Below, piece by piece: positions 26,374 to 35,072 of a stretch of DNA of 64,000 nucleotides. Where the stretch lies: the NCBI GenBank assembly GCA_965221815.1, contig OZ244915.1, positions 2,108,001-2,172,000 of the forward strand, written 5' to 3'. Below the pieces are notes generated by a model, which was given only the letters and a program-made list of their open reading frames with translations, was not told the origin of the DNA and ran no database searches. A program made the position numbers and the translations under genes. This DNA comes from JAPOXR01 sp965221815 (GTDB lineage Bacteria > Pseudomonadota > Alphaproteobacteria > Rhodobacterales > Rhodobacteraceae). Every line of letters begins with the position of its first letter. The first letter of the stretch is position 1.

Positions 26374-27242
26374 GCGCTCTCTCTTTCTTGTGCACGACGA
26401 TATGCCAGAATGGCCGCCCGCCGCGCGAGAATCCCGGCGATATCCGTTCGAAATGCAACAGTTCCCCGCTTGTCATCTATCGGTCGGCACGCCGCGCGAC
26501 AGGCCGCGGCGAGATCGTTCAACGCGGTTTCTTCAAGACAGGTTCCGCAAATCGCCGCGGCGGCATCCGGAACCAGCAGCACGGTGGGTGCAACCGCGCC
26601 CAAAGAAACGCGTGCAGTGCACACCTGGCTGTCCTTGACGGTCAGGTTCACAGCACAACCAGCGACCGCAATATCCATCTCGGTTCGTGGAATGAAGCGG
26701 AGATAGGCATCGGCACTCCCGGCAAGGCGGGCCGGAAGATCAATTGAAGTGACGATCTCACCTTTTTTGAGATTGGTCTGGCCAGGGGCCACCAGGATGT
26801 CTGCCACTTCAGCCGTGCGCTGACCATCAGCACCGGCAATCGATACCGTTGCACCGGCGGCAACCATGGCCGGGATGCTATCGGCCGCTGGCGAAGCATT
26901 GCACAGATTGCCAACAAGACTCGCCCGACTTTGGATTTGTGTCGATCCAATCAATTCCATGGCTTCCACGACACCTGGCCAATCATCACGCAAGCCTTCA
27001 ATTGTTCCCAATATTCGTCCTGGAACAGCAGCGCCTATTGTCCATGTCCCCTCTGGACTGCGGGTCACGTCAAGCATTCCAGGGATTTGTTTGACATCGA
27101 TAACGAGATCAGGCGTGAACAGTCCGGATCTCAACTGGACCAGCACATCGGTGCCGCCGGCGAGAAAACGCACCTGGCCATCGGTTTGGTGCGCTAACGC
27201 CAAGGCATTGGCCAATGTCGCCGGAGCGGCATATTCCATCAT
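26370..27242 (-). CDS. Molybdenum hydroxylase medium subunit, FAD-binding
   Basis: A 290-residue flavoprotein of the CoxM/CutM type that passes electrons from the Fe-S clusters to an acceptor. The FAD motifs are VRFLAGGTDVLVQLRSG and the second signature SLVGNLCNASPAADSIPAM. It is the first gene of the four-gene minus-strand operon 27242-23413 (FAD, Fe-S, Mo, MoaD-like). Confidence 0.9.
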   Translation of the reverse strand: MMEYAAPATLANALALAHQTDGQVRFLAGGTDVLVQLRSGLFTPDLVIDVKQIPGMLDVTRSPEGTWTIGAAVPGRILGTIEGLRDDWPGVVEAMELIGSTQIQSRASLVGNLCNASPAADSIPAMVAAGATVSIAGADGQRTAEVADILVAPGQTNLKKGEIVTSIDLPARLAGSADAYLRFIPRTEMDIAVAGCAVNLTVKDSQVCTARVSLGAVAPTVLLVPDAAAAICGTCLEETALNDLAAACRAACRPIDDKRGTVAFRTDIAGILARRAAILAYRRAQERESA

Positions 27243-27689
27243 GTTGATCCTTCTGCGACTCGAATTCGACCGGCTGTCTGCATCAGTGAAAACTTCTCAT
27301 AACCTAGCTGAAAATGGCTAAAATGTGAACTGTTAAATGTGATATTCTTGCCTTCTGGCGGGGACAATACGCGGAAAACCGGTATGGACGGTCGCGCAGA
27401 TGTCGGTTGACGATGGGCACTGAAAAATCCTCTCAGCCGATTCCAATGCAAGGCCTGTCCGGCGTTTCAGCCAGCACCCAGATGACCCTGACCCGTCACG
27501 GATTGTTCAAGACAACCAGTCTCTGCTTCCCCATGCGCAAGCGGTGTTCGCGATCCATGCTGTCTCTTCTATTTCGTGCATCGCAATATGTAAACTTGAC
27601 CCTTTTTCTTTCATCATGGTCTTGCGCCGTCGATACGGGACTGACTAAGTGATCACGAAGCCGCCGAAGACATTTGTGAAGAGCCGATC
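27243..27689. other. Divergent intergenic region
   Basis: Between the molybdenum hydroxylase operon and the M24 gene. An 81-codon open frame at 27407-27652 has no recognisable product and I do not call it. Promoters for both directions must lie here. Confidence 0.45.
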
Positions 27690-28835
27690 ATGAGACATTT
27701 TTCCGATCAGGAATTTGCTGAGCGACCTGCTGGCCTGATGCAGGAACTTGAACGGAGGGGACTGGACGGCCTCCTCTGCTTTGCTCAGGAGAGCATGTAT
27801 TGGCTCACGGGCTACGATACGTTTGGATTCTGTTTTTTCCAATGTCTGGTTGTGAGCCAACAGCATCTTGTCCTTATCACCCGCTCGGCGGACCGGCTGC
27901 AGGCGAATCTGACTTCCAATGTGAAGGATGTCGTCATCTGGGTCGATGATGACATGGCCGATCCGGCTGCTGACCTCGCTGAACTTTTGCACCATCGCGG
28001 ATTTTCTGGCAAAAATCTTGGTATCGAACTCGACACACATGGCCTTACCGCTGCCAACTATCTTCGTGTCCACCGTGCACTGGATGCCCATTTCAACCTG
28101 GTTGATGCTTCCGACCTCGTATCGCGACTGCGCCTCGTCAAGTCCGCCCAGGAATTGAACTATGTCCGCAAAGCTGCTGCACTCGCCGACGATTCACTCG
28201 ATGCGGCTCTCATGGAAATCAGGCCCGGCGCTGACGAGGGCAGAATCCTGGGGGCAATGCAGGCATTGATATTCACCGGAGGCGGTGATTATCCGGCCAA
28301 CGAATTCATCATCGGCTCCGGCGCGCAAGCGCTTCTCGTACGCTATGCGTCCGGAACCCGGAAGCTGCGCACGCACGACCAATTGACACTCGAATGGGCA
28401 GGAGTCTTCAGGCATTACCACGCAGCGATGATGCGCACGGTCATTGTCGGCACCCCGGCACCACAACATCTGCGCATGCATGAAGCAGCGGTTGAGGCAT
28501 TGTTGTGCTGTGAAGCCATGCTCATTCCGGGAAACAGTATGGAATCAGTATTCAAGACACATGCCGCAACACTCGACAATGCTGGTCTCGGATCATGCCG
28601 CCTGAATGCTTGCGGCTATTCGCTTGGTGCCCGGTTTTCACCGAGCTGGATGGAACAGGAAATGTTCCGCAACGGAGCAACGACGATTTTACAACCCGGC
28701 ATGGTCATGTTTATCCACATCATTCTTGTCGACGACGAAACAGGGCTCGCAATGACCACAGGGCGAACATCGATTGTCACCGCAGCAGGTGGCGAGATTC
28801 TATCGAGACATGGACTCGAACTGCTGTGTGTATAA
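27690..28835 (+). CDS. M24 pita-bread-fold protein, creatinase/ectoine-hydrolase-like
   Basis: A 381-residue protein with a creatinase N-terminal domain (about 1-140) and an M24 catalytic-fold domain (about 150-381). In metal-dependent aminopeptidases the fold binds two metals with Asp, Asp, His, Glu, Glu. Here the expected first pair lies in LTLEWAGVFRHYHAAMMRT, with no Asp, and the last Glu positions in MVMFIHIILVDDETGLAMTTG are also not retained. That pattern fits the metal-free branch (creatinase and ectoine hydrolase) better than Xaa-Pro peptidases. The substrate is unknown, probably a small C-N compound. Confidence 0.75.
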   Translation: MRHFSDQEFAERPAGLMQELERRGLDGLLCFAQESMYWLTGYDTFGFCFFQCLVVSQQHLVLITRSADRLQANLTSNVKDVVIWVDDDMADPAADLAELLHHRGFSGKNLGIELDTHGLTAANYLRVHRALDAHFNLVDASDLVSRLRLVKSAQELNYVRKAAALADDSLDAALMEIRPGADEGRILGAMQALIFTGGGDYPANEFIIGSGAQALLVRYASGTRKLRTHDQLTLEWAGVFRHYHAAMMRTVIVGTPAPQHLRMHEAAVEALLCCEAMLIPGNSMESVFKTHAATLDNAGLGSCRLNACGYSLGARFSPSWMEQEMFRNGATTILQPGMVMFIHIILVDDETGLAMTTGRTSIVTAAGGEILSRHGLELLCV

Positions 28836-28882
28836 ATGACAGATCCGCAAAATTTCCTTCATGAAAGGAACGAAAGACACTC

Positions 28883-29827
28883 ATGACAGAAACACGACAC
28901 ACACGGTTGTTGATTGTGGGATCCGGTCCAACGGGATACACGGCCGCGATTTATGCCGCCCGCGCCATGCTCAATCCCCTGCTCATTCAAGGCATTCAAC
29001 CAGGCGGGCAACTGACCATCACCACCGATGTCGAAAACTGGCCAGGAGACATCAATGTTCAAGGACCTGATCTGATGCAACGTATGGAGGCGCATGCCGT
29101 GAGGACCGGTGCTGAAATTCTCAATGATCATGTGCAGTCCATTGACCTTGCGGAGAAACCCTTCAGGATCACCCTCGACAGCGACGCCCTTCTGACCTGT
29201 GATGCGCTGATCCTCGCAACGGGTGCCCAGGCCCGCTGGCTCGGACTCGATTCCGAGGACAAGTTCAAGGGTCATGGTGTCTCGGCCTGTGCAACCTGTG
29301 ACGGGTTTTTCTATCGTGATCAGGATGTCGCCGTCATTGGTGGCGGCAACACGGCCGTTGAGGAAGCCCTGTTTCTCACGAACTTTGCCAGGAAAGTCAC
29401 TCTCATTCATCGTCGCGACAGTCTACGCGCCGAAAAAACTCTCCAGAAACGGCTCTTCAATCACGAAAAGATCCATGTCCTTTGGGACCATGTCGTCGAT
29501 GATGTGCTCGGTAGCGACAACCCGCGCATGGTCTCGGGACTGAGGCTGCGTCATGCCCGGAATGGTGCAGAGTCCAAGCTGGAGTGCAAGGGTGTATTTG
29601 TTGCAATTGGTCATACACCGGCATCGGAGCTTGTCGCGAGTCAACTGCAAACGCGCGACGGCGGCTATGTCATGACCAAGCCGGAATCGACAGAAACATC
29701 GATCGATGGCGTCTTTGCGGCAGGAGACCTCGTTGACAGTGTCTATCGTCAGGCCGTCACGTCAGCGGGAATGGGTTGCATGGCGGCGCTCGATGCCGAA
29801 CGTTATCTGTCTCATCGGCACGGCTGA
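28883..29827 (+). CDS. trxB: Thioredoxin reductase
   Basis: A 314-residue flavoprotein that reduces thioredoxin with NADPH. FAD motif LLIVGSGPTGYTAAIYAARA, redox-active disulfide CATC (Cys136 and Cys139), NADPH site VAVIGGGNTAVEEALFL with the basic HRRDSLRAE, and the terminal FAD motif VFAAGDLVDSVYRQAVTSAGMGC. Length is standard. It lies about 50 bases after the M24 gene and is convergent with groEL. Confidence 0.96.
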   Translation: MTETRHTRLLIVGSGPTGYTAAIYAARAMLNPLLIQGIQPGGQLTITTDVENWPGDINVQGPDLMQRMEAHAVRTGAEILNDHVQSIDLAEKPFRITLDSDALLTCDALILATGAQARWLGLDSEDKFKGHGVSACATCDGFFYRDQDVAVIGGGNTAVEEALFLTNFARKVTLIHRRDSLRAEKTLQKRLFNHEKIHVLWDHVVDDVLGSDNPRMVSGLRLRHARNGAESKLECKGVFVAIGHTPASELVASQLQTRDGGYVMTKPESTETSIDGVFAAGDLVDSVYRQAVTSAGMGCMAALDAERYLSHRHG

Positions 29828-29991
29828 GGAGCCTGCCCTGTCAGGGCGGACGACACTGATCGTTCCCTGTATTCCAGACAGCCATTCCCGCCAGTCTATT
29901 TTGCGCTGTGATTTCAGCGGTCGAGTTGTTTACAAAAATATCTTCCACAAACAAAAATCCATTGGTTGACGTGACCTGCCTCCAGAAAAAA

Positions 29992-30007
29992 GGGGGCGGA
30001 AGCCCCC
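29992..30007 (-). terminator. Rho-independent terminator of groEL
   Basis: A perfect stem GGGGGC/GCCCCC with a four-base loop; on the minus strand it is followed by TTTTTT. It lies about 30 bases after the groEL stop and may also act for trxB from the other side. Confidence 0.85.
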
Positions 30008-30034
30008 TTCAATCATCTTACTTTTTACGGGCGA

Positions 30035-31684
30035 TCACATCATGCCGCCCATGCCGCCCATACCCCCCATGTCCGGAGGCATCGCCGGTTGGTTCGTCTT
30101 CGGTTCAGGTTTCTCCGCAACCATTCCCTCCGTGGTGATCAAAAGTGCCGCGATTGATGCCGCATCCTCGAGCGCGGTTCTCACCACTTTGGCCGGATCA
30201 ATCACGCCGAATTTGAACATATCGCCATATTCCTCGGTCTGCGCATTGAAGCCAAAATTGGCCGTTTCAGATTCGCGCACCTTGGCAGCAACGATCCCGG
30301 CATCGACACCGGCATTCTCGGCAATTTGCCGCAGCGGCGCCTCAAGAGAACGACGGACAATGGCAATTCCCGCATCCTGGTCAGCATTTTCACCCTTCAT
30401 GCCATCAAGGGCCTTTGCCGCCGCAACGAGCGAAACGCCCCCACCGGCAACAATACCTTCCTGCACCGCAGCCCGGGTCGAGTTCAACGCATCATCAACA
30501 CGATCCTTGCGTTCCTTCACCTCAACCTCGGTCGAGCCACCAACCCGGATAACGGCGACACCGCCGGCAAGCTTGGCCAGCCTTTCCTGGAGTTTCTCAC
30601 GATCATAGTCAGAAGTCGTTTCCTCGATCTGCTGGCGGATCTGCGCAACCCGACCTTCAATCTCGGACTTTTCTCCGGCTCCATCGACAATTGTCGTTTC
30701 ATCCTTGGTGACGGCGACTTTCTTGGCACTGCCGAGCATGTCAATTCCAACATTTTCCAGCTTCATGCCCAGATCTTCCGAGATCACCTGACCGCCGGTC
30801 AGGATCGCGATGTCTTGCAACATGGCCTTGCGGCGATCACCAAAGCCAGGTGCCTTGACACCCGCAATCTTCAGTCCGCCCCGCAACTTGTTGACAACCA
30901 ATGTTGCGAGCGCTTCGCCCTCAATATCCTCCGCAATGATCAGGAGCGGTTTGGATGTCTGGATCACGGTCTCGAGAAGTGGCACCATCGGTTGCAGCGA
31001 AGAAAGTTTCTTCTCGTGCAGAAGGATATACGGATCCTCGAGCTCGGCAGTCATCTTCTCAGCGTTGGTCACGAAGTAGGGTGAGAGATACCCGCGATCA
31101 AACTGCATGCCTTCGACAACATCGGTCTCTGTTTCGAGACCCTTGTTCTCTTCGACGGTGATCACACCTTCATTACCGACCTTCTGCATCGCATCTGCGA
31201 TCTGATTGCCGATCTCGACCTCACCATTGGCAGAAATTGTCCCCACCTGGGCAACTTCTCCCGAATCCTTGACCTCGCGGGCACTTTTCTTGATGTCCTG
31301 CACCACAGCATCAACGGCGAGATCGACGCCACGTTTCAAATCCATCGGATTCATTCCGGCGGCGACCGATTTCAGGCCTTCAGCGACAATCGACTGCGCC
31401 AGTACGGTGGCTGTCGTGGTGCCGTCTCCGGCTTCGTCATTGGTCCGCGAGGCGACTTCCTTCACCATCTGCGCACCCATATTCTCAAACTTGTCCTCAA
31501 GTTCAACTTCCTTGGCAACAGTGACACCGTCCTTGGTGATCCGCGGAGCACCAAAAGACTTGTCGAGAACGACGTTGCGACCCTTGGGACCTAGTGTCAC
31601 ACGCACCGCGTTCGCGAGCGTGTTGATACCGCGCAACATCCCGTTGCGGGCATCGTTACTGAATTTTACCTCTTTCGCAGGCAT
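30035..31684 (-). CDS. groL: Chaperonin GroEL
   Basis: A 549-residue 60-kDa chaperonin subunit that folds proteins in an ATP-driven double-ring chamber. It has VTLGPKGRNVVLDKSFGAP, DGTTTATVLAQ (ATP site), AAVQEGIVAGGGVSL and the Gly-Met tail GGMGGMGGMM. Downstream of groES in a CIRCE-controlled operon. Single copy within the window. Confidence 0.98.
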   Translation of the reverse strand: MPAKEVKFSNDARNGMLRGINTLANAVRVTLGPKGRNVVLDKSFGAPRITKDGVTVAKEVELEDKFENMGAQMVKEVASRTNDEAGDGTTTATVLAQSIVAEGLKSVAAGMNPMDLKRGVDLAVDAVVQDIKKSAREVKDSGEVAQVGTISANGEVEIGNQIADAMQKVGNEGVITVEENKGLETETDVVEGMQFDRGYLSPYFVTNAEKMTAELEDPYILLHEKKLSSLQPMVPLLETVIQTSKPLLIIAEDIEGEALATLVVNKLRGGLKIAGVKAPGFGDRRKAMLQDIAILTGGQVISEDLGMKLENVGIDMLGSAKKVAVTKDETTIVDGAGEKSEIEGRVAQIRQQIEETTSDYDREKLQERLAKLAGGVAVIRVGGSTEVEVKERKDRVDDALNSTRAAVQEGIVAGGGVSLVAAAKALDGMKGENADQDAGIAIVRRSLEAPLRQIAENAGVDAGIVAAKVRESETANFGFNAQTEEYGDMFKFGVIDPAKVVRTALEDAASIAALLITTEGMVAEKPEPKTNQPAMPPDMGGMGGMGGMM

Positions 31685-31728
31685 TTATTCTTTCCTCTGT
31701 TTTCTGATGGTTTTCTGGTCACTCGGCC

Positions 31729-32016
31729 TTAGCTGATAATACCGAGGACGTCGCTTTCCTTCATGATCAGAAGTTCCTCGCCATCCAGCGTGACTTCGGT
31801 TCCCGACCATTTTCCAAACAATATCCGGTCGCCTTCTTTCACTCCCATCGGAATGAGTTCACCGGAATCCTTGCGGGCTCCCTCGCCGCAGGAAATGACT
31901 TCACCCTCAGCGGGTTTTTCCTTTGCTGTATCAGGAATGATCAGACCGCCTTTGGTCTTCTCATCACCCTCAATCCGGCGCACCAGCACCCGATCATGCA
32001 ACGGAGTAAACGCCAT
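31729..32016 (-). CDS. groES: Co-chaperonin GroES
   Basis: A 95-residue 10-kDa co-chaperonin that caps the GroEL chamber. Starts AFTPLHDRVLVRR, contains the mobile-loop region EGDEKTKGGLIIPDTAKEKP and the terminal LLIMKESDVLGII. First gene of the groESL operon, with a CIRCE operator about 55 bases upstream. Confidence 0.98.
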   Translation of the reverse strand: MAFTPLHDRVLVRRIEGDEKTKGGLIIPDTAKEKPAEGEVISCGEGARKDSGELIPMGVKEGDRILFGKWSGTEVTLDGEELLIMKESDVLGIIS

Positions 32017-32068
32017 GAATTTGCTCCTTCGTTCTTTTTTCGGTTTGTTGACAGGTGGTTATCACGTG

Positions 32069-32095
32069 TTAGCACTCACCACCTCCGAGTGCTAA
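32069..32095. promoter_or_regulatory. CIRCE element (HrcA operator) upstream of groES
   Basis: Perfect inverted repeat TTAGCACTC, nine-base spacer, GAGTGCTAA, the canonical HrcA binding site. It indicates repression of groESL by HrcA outside heat stress. hrcA is not in the window. Confidence 0.97.
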
Positions 32096-32242
32096 CAGGC
32101 TGATAGATAGGAAGCGCTTCCAACCTTTTCAACAGGTGGTCGGAATTTTTTTGAATGTCTTTTTCGCGATGAAAGGCGATGACATCAACGTGCGGTCGGA
32201 GTAAGAGGTGGCGGCACCGCAAGACAAATGAGGGTTGAGTTT

Positions 32243-33160
32243 ATGGCTTTGATATTCGGGCACAAATCTCCTGACTCAGATGCAACGGGGGCACCGCTCA
32301 TCTGGCAATGGCAATGTGAGGAAATCGCCCGCAGAGCCGCAGAAGCCGTCCTGCTCGACGCCCCCAACAAAGAAGCCCTGTTTATGCTTGATCAATGGGG
32401 TTTTTCGTTGCCGCGCATCATCAGCGACGTGGAGGATGGTGAGGATGTGATCATCGTCGACACCAACAATCCTGGTGAATTGCCGAAAAACATCCGCAAT
32501 GCAAATATCATCGAAATCATCGATCATCACCTCCTCTCCGGTGGATTGGCGACCAAGATTCCGATTCCGGTCACGATACGGCCGCTTGCGAGTACGGCGA
32601 CCGTCATGTGCGAACTGTTGGGTCCAAATATTGACCGTATGCCACGACCTCTCAAGGGTATTGCTCTCAGCTGCATTCTTTCCGATACGTTGGAATTCCG
32701 TTCTCCCACAACCACTGAAACCGACCGTCGGCTCGCCGTGAATCTGGCAGCGGAGTTGCGTATCGATATCCCCTCCTTTGCCGCGGAAATGTTTGCCGCC
32801 AAATCGGACATGTCCGACTATTCTGATGCGGAACTGCTCACCATCGATTCAAAATTCTACGAAATTGATGGTTGCAAGCTCCGCGTCTCCGTCCTCGAGA
32901 CAACAACTCCCGCGGTGATTCTTGACCGTCGATCCGGCCTGGCTGCGGCCATGGAAACCGCAGCCCGGAATGAGGGAATAGATCAGATCCTGGTGTTCGT
33001 GGTGGATATTCTCAACGCCCAAGCCACCCTGTTGACCCCCAATCAGTTCACCAGGGAACTCGCCGCGCGATCATTTTCGGCCACGGCGACGGGCGATACG
33101 GTTCTGTTGCCCGGAATCGTCAGCCGCAAAAAGCAGATCCTTCCGAACTTGAGACCCTGA
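32243..33160 (+). CDS. ppaC: Manganese-dependent (family II) inorganic pyrophosphatase
   Basis: About 305 residues of the DHH phosphoesterase superfamily that hydrolyse pyrophosphate. Motifs: FGHKSPDSDATGAPL near the N-terminus, VDTNNPGELP, EIIDHH (the DHH motif) and later SDTLEFRSPTTTETD. The C-terminal DHHA2-like part includes RRSGLAAAMETAARNEG and PGIVSRKKQILP. The ATG at 32243 has AGGG 8 bases upstream and begins the conserved domain; an in-frame ATG at 32228 is less likely. Family II enzymes are less common in Alphaproteobacteria than family I. Confidence 0.9.
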   Translation: MALIFGHKSPDSDATGAPLIWQWQCEEIARRAAEAVLLDAPNKEALFMLDQWGFSLPRIISDVEDGEDVIIVDTNNPGELPKNIRNANIIEIIDHHLLSGGLATKIPIPVTIRPLASTATVMCELLGPNIDRMPRPLKGIALSCILSDTLEFRSPTTTETDRRLAVNLAAELRIDIPSFAAEMFAAKSDMSDYSDAELLTIDSKFYEIDGCKLRVSVLETTTPAVILDRRSGLAAAMETAARNEGIDQILVFVVDILNAQATLLTPNQFTRELAARSFSATATGDTVLLPGIVSRKKQILPNLRP

Positions 33161-33194
33161 ATGACGGGAATCGTTTCACACCGTCCAGTTCATC

Positions 33195-34067
33195 ATGCAG
33201 ATCATTCCATCACTGCACAGTATTTCCACCCGGTTCGATGCCCTCTTTTGTGACATCTGGGGCTGTCTCCATAACGGTGTCGCCAGCTTTTCTCCGGCTG
33301 TCCATTCTCTCCAGCGGTTTCGTCATGACGGTGGCGCGGTGCTGCTGCTCACAAATGCCCCGCGACCATGGCAGGACGTCAAGAGACAGATTTCGCTGCT
33401 CGGAGTCCCTGATAACGCTTGGGATGTGATCCTCTCTTCGGGAGATGTCGCCAAGGCGGCCTTGTTTGCCGGACGCGTTGGAACCCGCGTCTTCCATATT
33501 GGACCGGAACGCGACAGCGGATTTTTTGCACCCGATGATTTCGTGGACAACCGGGATGTCGAACGCGTGTCGTTCGATAAAGCCGAGGGTATCGTCTGTA
33601 CCGGCCTGTTTGACGACAATCATGAATCGCCGGAAGACTATCGGAATTTTCTCTTTCAGGCCGTCGCACGAAAGATGCCCTTTCTGTGTGCCAACCCCGA
33701 TCGCATCGTGCATCGTGGAAACAGGAAAATCCATTGTGCCGGCGCAATCGGCGATCTGTACACGGCTCTCGGCGGAGACGTCCTGATGTTTGGGAAACCG
33801 CAGGCGGCCATCTATCATTTGGCGCGCAAGAGACTTCAGGACATCCGTCCTCAATCTGTTGCTGCTGACCGGATTCTCTGCATCGGCGACAACGTTGCCA
33901 CCGATCTGAAAGGCGCTGTTGAGCAATCGCTTCCGAGCCTGTTTGTCCTCGGGGGTCTTGCCGCCAGTCTGCTCGACACCGAGTCGCGCCCCGACCCCTC
34001 TCGCGTCAAGAGTTTCTTTGACCGGCATGGTGTCGAGCCTGACTATGTGATCGGTCATCTTTGCTGA
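33195..34067 (+). CDS. HAD-superfamily hydrolase, subfamily IIA (TIGR01459-like)
   Basis: A 290-residue phosphatase-like protein. HAD motif I is FDALFCDIWGCLHNGV with the nucleophile Asp; motif II is LLLTNAPRP; the C-terminal motifs are DVLMFGKPQAAIYHLA (Lys) and RILCIGDNVATDLKGA. The layout fits the alphaproteobacterial TIGR01459 group related to NagD and pyridoxal phosphatase. The substrate is unknown. It starts about 35 bases after the pyrophosphatase gene. Confidence 0.85.
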   Translation: MQIIPSLHSISTRFDALFCDIWGCLHNGVASFSPAVHSLQRFRHDGGAVLLLTNAPRPWQDVKRQISLLGVPDNAWDVILSSGDVAKAALFAGRVGTRVFHIGPERDSGFFAPDDFVDNRDVERVSFDKAEGIVCTGLFDDNHESPEDYRNFLFQAVARKMPFLCANPDRIVHRGNRKIHCAGAIGDLYTALGGDVLMFGKPQAAIYHLARKRLQDIRPQSVAADRILCIGDNVATDLKGAVEQSLPSLFVLGGLAASLLDTESRPDPSRVKSFFDRHGVEPDYVIGHLC

Positions 34068-34175
34068 CATTGCGCCTGTGCGCAGTGCCGATCTGGCATC
34101 GTTTCATATATGCCTCTCTGCCGGGTGTCACGATACACATGCAGGGACAGACGTGATCAGCGAAAAAGCCAGAAA

Positions 34176-34892
34176 TCAGTCCAGATGAATATTGATGCGG
34201 CGGTTCTGACGACCTTTCTTTTCGATTTTTCCCACGCGGATCCGGCCGATTTCCGCCGTGCTGCGGACATGCGTACCACCACAAGGCTGCAGATCAACCT
34301 GATCGTCCCCAGCGCCGATCCGGATCAATCGCATGCGCCCCGTCCCTGCGGGTGGCTTCACCGATAAGGTCTTGACGAGTGCCGGATTCGCCGCAAGTTC
34401 ATCATCGGTCATCCAGTCTTCGCTGACCCGCAGATCAAGAGATACCAAACGGTTCAGTTCGGTCTCGAGCTGATCACGATTCGTGATCGGATCCGGCATA
34501 TCAAAGTCCAGACGACCCTTTGCCTCGGAGATGGCACCAGAGGTCACCGGAAGAGGCACCACCACCGAGAGCAGGTGGAGCGCCGTATGGGTGCGCATGT
34601 GGCGATGGCGGCGTGGCCAGTCCATTGCCATTTCAACCTTGGCCCCCACCTGTGGCCGCGGACCGTCAGCTGCAAGAATCAGTTCAATTCCGTCGCCGGG
34701 GGCCTTGCGGGTATCAAGAATACGGGTCTTGCCCGGGTCCCAACTTAATTCTCCGCTGTCACCAGGTTGCCCACCGCCCGTGGGATAAAAAACGCTCCTG
34801 TTGACAAGGATCCCCCCGTTGGGCCCTTCATTCTCAACAATAGCCACGCAGCGTGTCGCATAAGGGTCGGAATAAAGATGCTGGACTGTCAT
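34176..34892 (-). CDS. Alanyl-tRNA editing protein AlaX
   Basis: A 238-residue free-standing editing domain that hydrolyses mischarged Ser- or Gly-tRNA(Ala). Zinc ligands expected in the family are visible as HMRTHTALHLL (His-x3-His) and QPCGGTHVRST (Cys-x3-His). The N-terminal part has FYPTGGGQPGDSG, typical of AlaRS and AlaX type II. It lies alone, convergent with the HAD gene. Confidence 0.9.
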   Translation of the reverse strand: MTVQHLYSDPYATRCVAIVENEGPNGGILVNRSVFYPTGGGQPGDSGELSWDPGKTRILDTRKAPGDGIELILAADGPRPQVGAKVEMAMDWPRRHRHMRTHTALHLLSVVVPLPVTSGAISEAKGRLDFDMPDPITNRDQLETELNRLVSLDLRVSEDWMTDDELAANPALVKTLSVKPPAGTGRMRLIRIGAGDDQVDLQPCGGTHVRSTAEIGRIRVGKIEKKGRQNRRINIHLD

Positions 34893-35072
34893 GTCTGAAA
34901 CTCGTGTCTACACCACATATGAATTTGTGTGCCGTTGCCGCGCTGACAGGTCCGCAAAGCCAAGACTTGTGGCGTCTTGCGGCGGCGCAACCCATCGCCG
35001 GATTTCATCGCATGGGATTCCCGGTACGACCGCCATCGATCCTGTCTGGGATCGGGTGACATGTCATGACGA

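Noticed and set aside
27407..27652. 81-codon open frame upstream of the M24 gene
   Set aside because: No recognisable protein, unusual composition, and it fills what should be a divergent promoter region.
29835..29847. Hairpin GCCCTG/CAGGGC just after trxB
   Set aside because: Loop too small and no T tract; the stronger terminator at 29992-30007 serves the region.
33210..34070. 286-codon minus-strand frame opposite the HAD hydrolase
   Set aside because: Antisense to a gene with clear HAD motifs on the plus strand.
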